Assembly: GCA_949825065.1 (NCBI GenBank)
Contig: OX463859.1
Span: 17,007,220 to 17,071,219 of the forward strand
Length of the DNA: 64,000 nucleotides
Direction: 5' to 3'
Origin: Odontocerum albicorne
Lineage: Eukaryota > Arthropoda > Insecta > Trichoptera > Odontoceridae
Shown here: positions 39,236 through 51,934 of the stretch, in pieces
Layout of the letters: the number at the start of each line of letters is the position of its first letter
Numbering within the stretch: position 1 is the first letter of the stretch
Program-made: the position numbers and the translations under genes
Notes under the pieces: model-generated
Seen by the model: only the letters and a program-made list of their open reading frames with translations
What the model was told of the DNA's origin: nothing
Databases searched by the model: none

Positions 39236-40762
39236 CCAAAGTGGGCCCACCGCCCCCTCCTGGGGGTACTGGAGGGAATTGAAGGGGCCATGCTGACCCT
39301 GGGGGAAGTAGGGGGCTACATACTTAATTTAAGTATTTTAATGAATATCTTTTACTTCAATAAATACCTTTATAATTTATTTTCCAAATTGTTTTATTTT
39401 CAAAATACCCTTTTGAAATTAAAAAATTACTCTCATAGTTGCATAAATTTTTTGCTGAAATTTTATTGCAAATAACAAACTGCAAAACATTAATAAATTG
39501 GTGGCAGTACATCAGGTGCATCCTTCTCATTAGGATTATTTAATAAATATTTTAACAATTTAAGTATCAGCGTATCTTATTTATAACACTATAGATATGT
39601 ACTTACATAAAAAACGTTCACGTTATTTTTCTGTTTTATTTAATTTAAAAAAGGTAAATTTCCAGAGGGGCCTTGTGTATTTTTTTGCTGAAAAGGGGGT
39701 AAGACCATGGAGATCTTGAGTTTCATGGTATTTGTGTAGGCTTTTTTTTGACATCAGGAAATAGACTTCTGTACTATATATTTTCATCATCTGTATTTTT
39801 TAACAACATTAAGAAAACTGCAAAAAAATAACATTAGCACATACAGTTTTTGTAGATTGTGTGTATTTAATAGTTTTATCAATTGCTAAGCTCACTGTTA
39901 TGGAGGAAAAAACATGTTCCTTACACTAGAAGGTTAAAATATTTTTTTGTTTTTTTTTTTTATGAGCGCGACGTTACATAGTGACGAAGAATGAACTACC
40001 CAAAAAAACTCCTCCGGTGGATAATTGTTAAAACAAATAAATACATATACTTGGTCGTTGTAAAAATACCTAAAACTGTAATGGTTTGAAAGTTGCTGTA
40101 TCTTAGTCAAAAAATAAGGGGCATAAGATATATTATTCAACGACTGATCCTCCTGGAAAAAAATAAATGGCAAACGAGGCAGATGAAAACGCCGCATCTT
40201 TTGGCTAAATAACTTGCAAGAGTGGTTTGGGTGCAGTTCTACGAGTACTGAGATGTTCAGGACCGACCTCGAATAGTAGAAAACACCACAAGAAGAATAA
40301 AACTCAAGAATACTTCCTTTGCCTTAAAAACGTTACATGCTTTATAAGGGTACAAAAGACTAAAAGTACCAGAACAATCAATCAAAAAGGAGAGATAGAA
40401 AAACACGCATTTTTTTTAGATCGTATTCTTGAGATCTTTGTAGCAGTTAAGGATAGTCTTTGTTTAAAAGGGGAAAAAAATAAATGTTCCCCCCTACTTG
40501 TTCAAGAAAAGCCCATTACAGCGTGATAATGTAGGATCCCCTTTCGACCCCTATCCATACATTTCCGAGTACAAATGTATTTTTCTGTTTATCACACTCT
40601 CAGACTCTTTGCTTTAGTGAAATTACTCTCGAAATAACGGCCTCAAACCCATTATGAAGTTTAATGTTGTACGAGGGAGTTTGCGAGTTTATATTTTCCT
40701 GTCAAATTTTGTGAATTTATTTATGTTAGATCTTGTTTTTTTTTTCTATTAAGGAAGATGAC
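39236..40762. other. unannotated sequence with a short GC-rich patch
   Basis: A patch at about 39237-39325 (cccaccgccccctcctgggg and following) is far more GC-rich than the rest of the window and has no recognised content. The remainder is A/T-rich without recognisable genes. The frame 40227-40526 has no motif. TACGAGTA lies at 40240-40247. Confidence 0.45.
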
Positions 40763-40990
40763 TATCATCGTGGCCTACTTGGTGAGACACTTATTTTTCA
40801 GCCCGGAGATTGCGGGTTCGGTTTCCATTGAAACCCGTTGATTTTTTTTAATGATTCAAGTCTGTTTTTCAATAAGGGCATCTTAAATATCATTCTGGTT
40901 GGTGGGATATGAAAATAAACCTGCCAGGTTGTACAGCATGCAACAAATGTGCTATACAACAATTCAATAATGTTACGTTTTATATTCGTA
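40763..40990 (+). mobile_element. SINE-A copy 3
   Basis: The head gtggcctacttggtgagaca is A-box-like. It is followed by the B-box-like gggttcggtttcc near 40813-40826, a T-rich linker, and the tail ggttggtgggatatgaaaat, then aaacctgccaggttgtacag. It continues with ctatacaacaattcaata. Confidence 0.8.
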
Positions 40991-41157
40991 CCATCACACC
41001 ATATCCCTTTTAAGGTAATGGAGAGAAAATAGACTTTCATGACATCATATCCACACAAGCAGGTATTTCAACATCCGCACTCCATTACCCGCAATCATAT
41101 CTCGTTATACATTATCTCAGTCCAAATAACATAATTGGTTTTATTTATAATAAAATC

Positions 41158-41385
41158 AATGTGGCGTAGTTGATAATATGCATGTCTCCTAACCCAGGGG
41201 TTACGAGTTCGAATAACGCTGGAAAATATTTTTTTTAAAAAAGGATTCCAGTTTGGTTTTCCCTTAAGGTCTCATTAACATATTTCTGGTTGGTTGAAAT
41301 ACATTGCAACATGGCAATGAGCCCGCCAGGCTGAAGTGTTAACAATAAAACTGTAATATTGTACAATACAATGTTTTAAAAATGT
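41158..41385 (+). mobile_element. SINE-A copy 4
   Basis: The head aatgtggcgtagttgataat and ggttacgagttcgaataacg (B-box-like gagttcgaat) is followed by linker ggattccagtttggttttcc. The tail ggttggttgaaatacattgc, then atggcaatgagcccgccagg follows, and it ends in caataaaactgtaatattgt. Confidence 0.85.
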
Positions 41386-41414
41386 TACACCCTCCAACGC
41401 GAAGAAATTAAAAG

Positions 41415-41800
41415 AATACTAAATTTACATTCATACATACACCATCACTCCATTTTCCTGTAGGTGCAGGCAGAGAGGAAAAAAACACCAGATTTTACTA
41501 CATCGACACGCGTCCTTCACCTCATATACATCCATACAACTTCTACGATCTGTGAAATTAAATGTTTCCTTTTCTCAGAATATGATTCACGTGATCCAAC
41601 ATGCTTTTCTTTAAATTCCTCTCTCACGCCTTCCACTCACATTTACTCTATATGTCTGTTTTATTAGGCTTTCTTCATTCATTCGTTCCATATTCCCAAA
41701 CCATCTCAGAGTGCTCTTCTTCATATTTCTCAACACATCAGCCTAAAGTTCACATTCACCCCTTATCACGTAATTACTTATAATTTCATGCATTGTTACC
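41415..41800 (-). mobile_element. LINE-C copy 15, 3' end
   Basis: Minus-strand LINE-C from its terminus (accatcactccattttcctg, then gcaggcagagagg) through gcgtccttcacctcatatac, then atatgattcacgtgatcc, ccttccactcacatttac and cccaaaccatctcagagtgc. Frame broken. Confidence 0.75.
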
Positions 41801-42557
41801 CTATGTATTAAATATCAATAAATTTGGCAGACATATACCATCATATTTTATAAACTTTCTTTGACATAATTTTGCATCATACTCGTAGATGAAGCATTCA
41901 AAATGTCAGTCATATTTTTAGCCAAAAAAACTTTAAAAGCTATCGTGAAATATTTTTAAGTTAATAAATACAATACGGAAAAAACGGGTAAATTGAAAAT
42001 CTTCACATTGAAAGGAAACAAGAAAGATGAAAGCTTTTATAAATAAAGTTTAAGTAAATTTTTCTTGAAAAAGGCATTAATATAAAGAAACAAATAATAT
42101 ATTCTTGAGTTTCTATTTCCGTTTTGAATATTTCTTTTATGCTTTTTTGTATTCCGATTGCATGAACTTGGAATTGAAAAATTCAGCCTGATTTGATCTT
42201 AATCTGGCAGGTTTCGAGAAGTAGATGTGCCAATTCGATTTTTTCCATGCCCTGAATTGTAAATAAAACAAACGAAAAAAGTCAAAGAACAAGTTGATTT
42301 TTTTGTAACAATCTGAAATCATCATATTGTACTTGAAATATTTTATTAATGTTTGTATTTTGTTTTTATAATCCCATCAGATATATGTTATACTATTTTC
42401 AATTATTTATAACGATCGTTACAAAAAAAATACTTTATTTTTTCGGTGTACATCTGCGTGTATTTTTATATAATATATTACTCATTACTCGTATGTGTGC
42501 AAGTTTTGCAGGTTTGCATATATCTAGGTATGAGCAAGTGTTTTGTCTATGTGTTTT
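41801..42557. other. unannotated AT-rich sequence
   Basis: No gene or repeat family recognised. TACTCGTA lies at 41880-41887 and 42486-42493. Confidence 0.5.
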
Positions 42558-42625
42558 GGATCTTTATATCTACGAGTCTGAATTTATATCTACGAGTTTG
42601 GATCTTTATATCTACGAAGAATATA
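42558..42625. repeat. short tandem repeat, tttatatctacga x3
   Basis: The 13-mer tttatatctacga occurs at 42563, 42583 and 42605, with spacing 20 and 22, separated by gtctgaa and gtttggatc. Confidence 0.8.
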
Positions 42626-42794
42626 TTTTGGCATTTGATAAGTAGTCTATAAATAATATTTTAAAAAAGAATCATTATATGCTCGTAGTATGTCTTGATG
42701 GTATTAGAATAAATACTCTATATTTTTGTCTGTGTTTCCCCCTTCACAGCCCACAACATTTCTCTATGTTCAACAAAAACACAGAAATAATGTG

Positions 42795-42960
42795 TGATGT
42801 GAAGGTTTGGGCTGAAAAACACCTGTGATATCCCCGTCAGGTTTATTCTATTTATTCAGGGAAAATGCATGATCGAGAGGTCATACAAGATGAGCCAGAA
42901 CTTTTGATGGCATCTGGTTTCGATTGTTTGTTGTGAAATATATATACATGTGTATTTTTT
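42795..42960 (+). repeat. dispersed repeat R, copy 4
   Basis: gaaggtttgggctgaaaaac and acctgtgatatccc, then gatgagccagaacttttgat are in the same order as 19695-19820. Diverged. Confidence 0.6.
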
Positions 42961-45904
42961 TTTCTTAAATTGCTTTAATTTTGCTGCCGATTAAAAAAAT
43001 TATTATTATTATATAAAAATAACAGAAACATAATTTTTTCTCATATTATTTAATGGCCAAGTGTCGTAGCATCCACAATATAACGCGTGTTTCTCTTTTC
43101 CCACCTTTTGGCTACGTAGAAAACGATGCCTTGTTTTCTTTCAATTACATGACACCATATTTATCCATGGTTCTACATTTCAGCATGGCAGAATAAATAT
43201 TACCCACCTCTTGAATTTGGTTTCACCTTCGTTCATCCATCTTATCCTTTTTTGTATAATAACGTCCAAAGATTATATATGATTTATCGCAAATCCATGT
43301 TTGTGTTGTTTATTTTAACAGTATTGTTTCAGTTCTACCAAAAAAATGAAATAATAATAAAAAAGGACTCTTTATGGTCAACAGACTCTCTTCAATGGCT
43401 TTTGAATCGAGTATTCAAACCCATTAATAATGATATACACATTGAATAAAAACAAATGCGTTTTAACCAAAACAAGATTATACTTTTCAGTACTACCAAA
43501 TCTAAAAACCGAATACAGGTCAAATATACTTCTGACCCGAAAATGTTGTAATTGTTTTAAATTAACACTCTTCCAAAGCTAACAAGGCCTGAAAGCTCCG
43601 CTTAAAAATACCATTCCTCACCGTATAGCCGATCGCTTTACCCGGTTGAACTTTTTAAGTCAATTTTGCAAGTCCCACGCCTGCTCTGGACAGTAACAAA
43701 TTACTGTGAATAAAATTACTGCCCAATATAAAGGGTAGACGGGGGCGATTGATGCACTGCAATTTTATTTTAATATTTTTGTAAGTGGAAGGGTAGCTAT
43801 CCGATACTTTATTTAGCTTTAACAAATGGGATGAATAATGAATTTTTGCCTATCGATTTTTATGCATTTAAATATAAAATTACTATTTTTATCAAAGGCT
43901 TCAACTTTGTTAAACTAGAATGTTTAATAACTAACTGTACGTGGCATATCACACACCCTTCTAGCCGATATTTAAGATACAACAAACGAAAAGGGGCAAG
44001 GTATTTTATAACATTCGAAAATGATTTAATTCGATGGCATCACTAGTTAAATCATTTTAAGATGGTGGAAAATATGGTGCAATATAATAAGTAAATCCCA
44101 TTTTTATTAGTTCTTGAAGTAGGAGCTTATGCCGTATTTTATTCAAACTGGATCTTCTATAAATATCGTACGCATACGCAATGTTGAATGGTCCTTGATT
44201 ATTGATGCATGACTAGGCAATTAGATTGACTTGTAGCATATCATCCAATTGTTGTATTATGTGGGGCATAAGTTCTTTGTTAATGAATTGTCAAATCGTT
44301 TTGTTATTGCGACTACAAATATACAGCAGTCCATAACCTTGCTTATTTGTTTCCTTTGTGACAGAAGTGGAGAGACTTAACGATTAATTTTTTTCCTATA
44401 TATTAAAAAACAATATGTGCCATTTTCTGTCGGAGATTGAATATCGGCACCCATTTATGAAAACGCCATTACTTAGTTATATTCTCTTATTTTTTCTCTA
44501 TACTTGTTTGTGGTTCGTGTATCCTCTTTTAGCAGTTCTTGCAATAATTTGGGTTTAGTGTTAATGAATTAAATTCCTCTATCCAACATCTTGCATTGCC
44601 ATTTTTGCAATTTTATTGCATTTTTTCTAAATCGTTCTCTCTCACTGACAATAATAATTGTTGATTAACAATATTATAAACTTCAATTTGATTTCACCTT
44701 CTTAGTATAGATAGTTATCTCATCTCTTAGCACACTTCTCTTTTCACAACGATATATATCTCTCTTTGTTTACGTTGAGTTTCATTTCGTTTTTTAAATA
44801 TCTTTCTTCTCTTATCTAATATTTCCTTAGCATTCATTTCATTTTGTTCAGCCATTTCTATTTCCCCGAATTTTCGAACCTTATTTATTACTGGGTAGTA
44901 TAAAATAAAAATTCTTTGAAAAAAACGATCAATAATGCATAATTTACATTTGAAGTTAATAAAATACACACCAATATTAAGTTTTACACGTAATTACTCC
45001 TCACCATATAAAATACTGAACAGAATAAATCGATTACATTTAATACTTACACAGTAGGTATATCTTAGAAGACTTCTCCATATAAAAATTAAGGAATATC
45101 AAAAATAAAAAGATACTAAAATATTTAATAAAAATAATCAAAATATCCTTTTGAAAAAAACCAACTTATATTTTTCAAGAACTTTATTCTTTTGGAAAAT
45201 ATTCTATTGGTTTTTTAAGTAGATTCATAGTTCTTTCTATAATATACACACACTCCTTAGAGAATTGTCTAATAAAAATATGAACTGTTTTGTTATTCCA
45301 CTGATTATTTTAATCTCCGCTACACGTATTTATACATCCTCCTATCTTGAGGTGTTCTACAGGCGGAATGATTTCCGCTTGTAACGAATACAATATTCAG
45401 TAAAACCTTATTTTTTTCCAAAAACAAACCACATACTTCCGATTAAACATGACACCAATTGTTTCGTAACAATCTGTCTGAAGAAAATCCCGAAAAAGCA
45501 GGTAGAAACACGTTTCACGGCGATAATTGCAATTGGTGGAATAAAGTAATATACGAGTATTAATGAATATTATAAAATGTTTAGTTGAGAACAAATCCAT
45601 TGGTAGCTTAAATGTGAATTATTTTTTGGCTCGCCTCCCCATTTCAAAGATTTTTTTTCAGTGCACAACTCGGGATAACTTTCTCTCAACTAAGAATCAA
45701 ATTGCGAGTGTTTGTTAATTTTATAAAGCTAATTTGCGAACAAATTGCGAAATTGTAAGATATTTATCAAAATTAAAAAACAAAAATGAAATTGCACATA
45801 AACATATTAGGTTGTTCACTATTATAGGTAATTTATTTCAAGGAAATCAGTAAAATAAAAAAATTATCATTATTGAGAAAATAAACTTGGTGTTATGGTA
45901 TCAA
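42961..45904. other. unannotated, repeat-poor AT-rich sequence
   Basis: Nearly 3 kb without a recognisable gene or repeat family. Frames at 43831-44046 and 44727-44969 have no family motif. TACGAGTA lies at 45552-45559. Confidence 0.5.
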
Positions 45905-46080
45905 TTTATTCATATTAACATAGACTCTATATTTGTCAGCAGCATTAAGTCTCCACGGTCATCTATAATATTTGCAGCCTGCTCCTCATTCTACCCAAAA
46001 GACTTATGACTGCACTTAATCCACGTTCAACTGAAACGGATGACTGAAATGCAATAAAAAAATCTTACCACGACCATTCA
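45905..46080 (-). pseudogene. hAT transposase C-terminal (dimerisation domain) remnant
   Basis: The minus strand encodes FFIAFQSSVSVERGLSAVIS, then LLGRMRSRLQI (about 46060 down to 45970). After a frameshift comes DDRGDLMLLTNIES (about 45963 down to 45922). Together they match the hAT C-terminal signature xSxxxERxFSxxxxLxxxxRxRLxxxxxxDLRLxLTxI, as in ZBED/SCAND3-type elements. Only the tail of the protein is recognisable. Confidence 0.7.
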
Positions 46081-46113
46081 GGATAATTCAACCTATAATT
46101 CAGTATTTGCCTG

Positions 46114-46395
46114 TGAACCAGAATTCTGGGTACCCGTTATTGAATTTTCTATTTTAATTTTTCGTTTGTCGATAATTTTATAAATCCTTCTTGATACTGC
46201 AATTCTGATTCTTCAACACTTGAGAATGGGTTAAGAATCTAGAATTATCTGCCTTTGTAACCAGAATTCTGGGTGCCCGTTATTGAATTTTCTATTTTAA
46301 TGATTCGTTTGTCAATAATTTAATTAATTCTTCTTGGTATTAAATTCTGATTCTTTAACACTTGAGAATGGGTTGAGAATCAAGAATCTTCATCG
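46114..46395. repeat. 143-bp tandem duplication
   Basis: Two units start at 46118 and 46261 with ccagaattctgggt. They share cccgttattgaattttctat, ttcgtttgtc(g/a)ataat and cacttgagaatgggtt, and are roughly nine-tenths identical by eye. The duplication lies within or beside the hAT remnant. Confidence 0.88.
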
Positions 46396-48054
46396 TAAGA
46401 CTATATTTAAAACGATTGTTAAAATCACTATTCAAATGCTAACAATAAGTTAAAACGTATCATCACGTTTTTCCACTAAGGAAAGATTCGGAAGCGGGCA
46501 TTTTTCCCCCATCTTAAAATGCGTTTATATTTGACACATGCAGAAATAACATGCTTTGTTTTGATCAAATTCAGCTCATATTTTTGCAGATATAAATTTG
46601 TTATACAAATCTGTCAAATAAGCTATGCCATTTTAGAACATTATTAAGTTTTCTCGTAACGAATCATCTTTGTTTCTAAAAAAAACTCTACAACTGAGGT
46701 AAAGAGATTGTAAAATCGATTTTGATGGAATTCCTGTTAAAACTCTGTTATAAGTTTTATATAATAGATTCATTGAAAAAAAAATTTGACAAATCATGAA
46801 CAATGGTAATATTTTGTTTGTGGCTGACTAAATAACGCCACAGTTCAAATATTCGATATTATCATATATTATGTAAATGTCTTCATTGCTTTCGCCATGG
46901 TTTTAAATGTAAAAAAAAAGTTTAATAACTTATAAAGTTCTTTAAATTTTATGTATATATTAAACAAATATTGCCTTGGATTTACCCGAGAAGTAAATGA
47001 TAGCCAAGAGTTTCAACTTGCAATGAAGAATAAATTTTTAATAACTTGAACATAATTGCTCGCGTGCAAAGAATTTTCACAATGATTTATTAGTAAGAAA
47101 GGTAAAAAAACGAGCACTTCAGGTACAATAGAAAAATACTCAAATAAAAACAGCAGACTTATTGTAAAATAATATTATAGAGTCCATCTGTAGGCACCGA
47201 GTATGCACTAATATTTTTAGGTATTTTTGTATTATTTGTACTTACATTACACTAAACTGATAAATGCTTGTCACACAATTCAAAAACCGTTTGATAGTGA
47301 TTTCAAACAAGCAATCAAGAGAGTTCTGAGAATCTATTCCCTTCAGTGTTTTGTGTGTTTTATCACCCCATTTGTGTCATATGTCAGTGTTTTGAAGAGT
47401 ACCTATTCCACTGTTGGGTCATATGTATGTTATGGGTGTATTGTTTATCTGTGAATACTTATAAGAAGTTATAAGAATATTTTTCTTGACTTTCAGTTAC
47501 CGTTAGTTCTCCCTCCATCCCCCACATAGTCCGCAAGTCACATCGCTCCGATCAGTCACAGTTGTGCTTGGCGAACACATCTAACGGGATAATCTCTTAT
47601 GTCAACGGCCCTGGTCGGAATAGTGATTTATGACTTCGTCACATTTTTATAGTATTGTACAGTAATATTGACATAACATGTATTGCGCTGGTCTACTTTT
47701 GCTTCCTCATAATAGCGTAGTTGATGGCCGAATCAAACAGAACTGTATTACACTTCCGTTGTCCGAAGCAAAAACTGGCGGGCTTATTGATGTGAGGTAA
47801 TCTCTTCCAAACCTTTAGAAATATGTTGAAATCTTTAAAAAAATAAAGCATCAACAAGCATCAAACAGCTTATCCCCGAGATGGAAGACAGAATCTTACA
47901 GGAACAAAAAGTTTTTTTTATGGAACAGCGCATGGAACACCGAATAAATAACTGATACCTTGTTACAATCACCCATTGACACCACATGAGCTTAATAAAT
48001 GCACCCTTGATTTAGGCTTATACGTTAAACCAAATAGGCTACAGTTGAGATTAA
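46396..48054. other. unannotated sequence, with one SINE/LINE tail
   Basis: No gene recognised. A minus-strand SINE-A/LINE-A tail fragment lies at 47775-47850 (ctggcgggcttattgatgtg, then aatctcttccaaacc). The sequence upstream of 46640 may continue the hAT remnant but is too decayed to align by eye. Confidence 0.5.
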
Positions 48055-48760
48055 AAGTGTTCCCTTTTCTGAAAACGATCTTAAATCGCATTTGATATTA
48101 AACTTATATCGCATTTGATATGATATTAAAAATCTAACTTTTAATAAACTTCCCGTTATAAATTGGTCAAAAGGTTATCAATAATGCAACAATTCAGATG
48201 TATTTATCAAAAGGTTTTCAATGATTTAACAATTCAGATTAATTATCAAAAGGTTATCAACGATGTAACAATTCAGAATAAAAGTATATTTTATTCAAAA
48301 AACGATTTTTATTTCACGTTTGACGTTAAAAACCTAGATATTAATATATGCACCCTGTTATCAATTCATCAAAATGTTAACAAGTACGAATATGTAACAT
48401 TACAAATTAAAACTGCCCTTCAGAAAATGTCATTTTTTTGCATTTGAAATTAAACACATGAATATTGATACGCTTCCTGTTATCAATTCATTAAAACATT
48501 ACCAAATATGTAACAATTCAAAATTAAAGTGTAACATTTTCGGGAAACGGTCTTATTTAGCGTTTAAGATTAAAACCTGATGTTATCAAGTTTGTAACAA
48601 TTCAAACGAAAAAATTATTTATTTAACACTTTATTGCTAAACGATCCAGCGGGCTTTTTGCCAAGTGACAATATATGATTTTTTCTGAAACGTTTCATCT
48701 TTTCGTAAAACGATTTTATTTTTCATTAGGGATTTAAAAATCAAACAATTTACATAGTTT
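48055..48760. repeat. degenerate higher-order tandem array
   Basis: A block of the type gaaaacgatcttattt(c/a)gcgtttga recurs near 48071, 48298, 48425, 48543 and 48710. Between blocks are gttatcaattcatcaaaa and gtaacaattca words. Spacing is about 120-130 bases where no inner repeats intervene. Near 48165-48280 an inner unit of about 48 bases (tcaaaaggttatcaa ... caattcaga) is repeated three times. The 94-codon frame at 48163-48447 is a by-product. Confidence 0.75.
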
Positions 48761-49735
48761 ATGTAATCTATTCATTGAAATGTAATTAATTTTTAATGTG
48801 GTTATCCATGTTGTGTTTTACGAAATTACATTAAGATGAATGAATTAACAAAATTATAACTTACCTAAATATTTTTTTTATTTCTCGTAATTCTGAGAAT
48901 AAATATTAAATTTAATCAAATTAAACCCAAATTTTGTTGCGATAATTCGAAAATATCTTAAAAATTCATAAGTGTTTCTATTCAACCCAACCTACTCGAT
49001 TTTAACCTAAATAATAAACTCGCCCTGATATACACTGACCCTCATAACATCCCTTAAAGCATTGATGAGGGTAGACTATACATTTGGTTAGACATTTTTG
49101 ACGTTGATTTTGCAATGTTTAATACGCAAAAATGTTTGTTTTGCGTAATTAAAAATTAACTTTAATTGTTTTCATCCGACCGGACCGAGAAAGGGTTAAA
49201 TGTTTAATTTGTTTGTGATGGAATTTATTGAATTTATTGTCCAATTTTTATCCACTTTACGGTACGTTCCGAAAGATTTATGGGCGATGAAAATCAAAAT
49301 GTTAATGTTCTCAACCTGTGAGGTGACTGAATTGACCAGACCCTTTTTAGTTTAGATGTCTATTGTTACACTTTTCTACTATTATAATTTTATAGTTTAT
49401 TTAGATTGTTACAACTTTTTCTTCGTTTTGCTCTTTACAGGGTAGTCGTAACCTGCACGTGGTATTGCGTACGTATTGACCTTACTGCAGAGATAACTTT
49501 TATGAAATGTCTAACAATGAAACCCCATTAAATATGTCTCGCTCTTTCACACACATTTTCGCTCTCTTGAAGAGCGAAATAGAATTTTGAACGCTAATTG
49601 TATTAATTTACGGGTGCTATTTTAGCTTCGTTAATAAATTGTATTATCCAGAAAGTTATTACGTATTTTTAAGTAAAATTCTTATATGTTTATTAAGATG
49701 GAACTTAAACTATGTAATATACTATATATATCATT
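48761..49735. other. unannotated AT-rich sequence
   Basis: No gene or repeat family recognised, though 49600-49735 may belong to the decayed mariner that follows. Confidence 0.5.
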
Positions 49736-50265
49736 TTGTTCCACTACTTTAAGCCATCTCTCGCACAACTTTAAAACTTCATCCTCCCAAAACGTAGTAT
49801 CTTTCTGGACGAAGAACCTTTCCAGATGATTTATGCATACCCCCGGGGAAGTGAAGTTCTTCCCTTTAAGGGAATTCTGTATGGACCGGAAGAAGTGATA
49901 ATCAAAAGGTGCTATTTTCGGTGACTACGGGGTGTGGGTAGGACATCGCAGCTTAACTGTACCAATTTTTGCCGAGTTTGTAAAGAGACGTGAGGTCTGG
50001 CGTTCTCCTGTTGAAAAATAGCGCCCTTCCTATTGGCTATTTCTGAACGATTCCAATCGATTGATGTCTTCAATTGCTCTAATTGCAAGCAATATATCTT
50101 TGAATTGATAATCTAGTTGTGTGAAAGCAGTTCGTAGTTGACGATTTTCTTCGAATCCCATCAGATACACAGCATGACCTTTTTAATATGAAGACCAGCT
50201 TTCCGGATGATTCTAGGGGTTTCGTTTTACTTGTCTTTGGTTTTTAATATTATCAGTATCTATCG
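49736..50265 (-). pseudogene. decayed mariner transposase (different subfamily)
   Basis: On the minus strand IFQQENARPHVSLQTRQKLV (about 50023 down to 49964) corresponds to the mariner HQDNARPH block, with the second catalytic Asp changed to Glu. KIAPFDYHFFRSIQNSLKGK (about 49918 down to 49860) corresponds to LAPSDYHLFRSLQNSLxGK and retains the third Asp. A FFVQKDTTFWEDEVLKLCER stretch (family FFxxKxxxFYxxGIxxLxxRW) follows at about 49820-49745. Frameshifts join these pieces. It is not the same subfamily as the 33.7-kb mariner, whose blocks read PSDFWLFSHLKKFL. Confidence 0.75.
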
Positions 50266-50789
50266 TGTCGTAGAACACTAATTATTGGACACTATTTTTG
50301 AATGACATATCACCATTATCCATTTTTGACATAGACCACATTTGACATAGACGATTGCTAACTACTCGTACATAAACTATTTTTTTTGCATTAGTATCGA
50401 TTTTTTCCCTTTACGTTAGTAAAATGGCATACAGTACCGAAATAATAAATCACATCCTCAAAATTACGCCAAAAAAATCGCTTAAGCGATTTGGATTAAC
50501 AATGAGTGAAGAAATGCGCTAAACTATTATTTTGTGACATACATTCCGCACGTTTGGAATTAAGTTCACAGCGAGAATTCTGTCCTAACGACATCTTTCC
50601 AAAAAATACAAAACTACTAGCCAAATCTCTTCAGAATAATTGGATTGCTATACAATTGTTTTTTTTTTTTTTCATATAGATCTTGTGTCGTAACTTATTT
50701 GAAAAAATCTGCTTTGTTTCAATGAGAAATTTTCGTTTTAGAGAATTTATATAATTACCTGAACATAAATGAAAACTTAAATTTCATAC
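50266..50789. other. unannotated sequence
   Basis: No gene recognised. The part next to 50265 may include the N-terminal end of the decayed mariner. TACTCGTA lies at 50363-50370. Confidence 0.45.
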
Positions 50790-50955
50790 TCCGTGGCATT
50801 AGTATTACATCTTTCTTTCAGCCCGGAGGTTACAGGTTCGATTCCCGTTTACTACCCATAAAAATTGTGTCAGTCCGGTTTCTACTTCTTGTTGGTTGTA
50901 AGATGTGACAATAAACCCGACAGCAATACAACGAAAGCGTAAAACACTATTATGG
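50790..50955 (+). mobile_element. SINE-A copy 5
   Basis: The head ctccgtggcattagtattac leads to a perfect pol III B box ggttcgattcc at 50835-50845. Then come linker gtcagtccggtttctacttc and tail ttggttgtaagatgtgacaa, then taaacccgacag. This is the best-preserved B box among the SINE-A copies. Confidence 0.82.
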
Positions 50956-51099
50956 CTTAGAGAGAAAAAAAATTTTTAAATTTATTCCAAAATAACCCTC
51001 GTGTGCTAGAAGTTAAGTGGCCTATCGGTTATTCTGAAGGTTATAAGTGAATTTACATTAATTCTGTATGATTTTTACTCAGAGTATATTTAATATATT

Positions 51100-51190
51100 A
51101 CCGGTTACTTAGAAGAGATTGCTATAGAGCAATAAATCTGTCTGGAGTTATACTGTGTACTATGCAACTATGAAGCATATAAGCAACACA
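51100..51190 (+). mobile_element. SINE-A / LINE-A tail fragment
   Basis: ggttacttagaagagattgc, then tatagagcaataaatctgtc is the shared tail. No head is present. Confidence 0.55.
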
Positions 51191-51934
51191 AAGATAGAAC
51201 TATATAAAACTGTGCCTATCGAATAGTTGCAGCACATTTAATCTGCCGATTATCTTGGAACTTTGATCTTATTGCCACCGAACCTTTGGGGTTGATCTCT
51301 CCAGACTGTCTGCTTGTTGAAGTACGACAGCTTTACAAACCAAAACGCACTAGACAATCATTCTCGATCACGAAGAATAACCTGTTGTATCGTAAAATCA
51401 AGAAATTAAAATTTATATTAAATTTGGTTTAACTTCCTTCGAATGATTAAGGTATTTTTAATTTATAACTGGAAATCCAGAGGCTAGGCAATTTATCAGA
51501 AAACTTTTAAAATTATTAGACTGGGTGTGGATGAAACAATATTATTAAGTGAAGTCGACATGCCAGACACTAATTATTGAAGTAGCGAAATATATGTACG
51601 ATTTCAGACGATATGTAAGTGCTAGCAGAAAGAAAGGAAAATTTTCGAGCTATTGTTAGGAAAGTGTATGAATGGTGTGAATCAAATAGGCTGACTAAAT
51701 ATTTAAAAAGTCAAAAGATACGTTTTAGATAAATATATGGAGGGAATTGTATAAAAAAAGACTGTGTAAGTTTTTTAGATCGATACAATACTTTAAGGGT
51801 TGACTCATATGGTACATATTCATTGACTAGATCTTATTACTTATCAAGATAATGAGATTTCTTTGACGAAGAAATTAAATAATCATCAACAGTCGGTAAG
51901 ATAACTAACCATTTCTTTTCGTATTCATATATCT
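51191..51934. other. unannotated sequence
   Basis: No gene recognised. Parts near 51520-51700 resemble translated LINE debris but carry no definable motif. Confidence 0.4.

Noticed and set aside
43831..44046. 71-codon ORF near a tttaaatcatttt palindrome
   Set aside because: Too short, no motif, and the apparent palindrome is weak.
50790..50870. Authentic tRNA gene at the perfect B box
   Set aside because: There is no cloverleaf with acceptor pairing, and the same head recurs joined to a LINE-A tail, so it is a SINE head.
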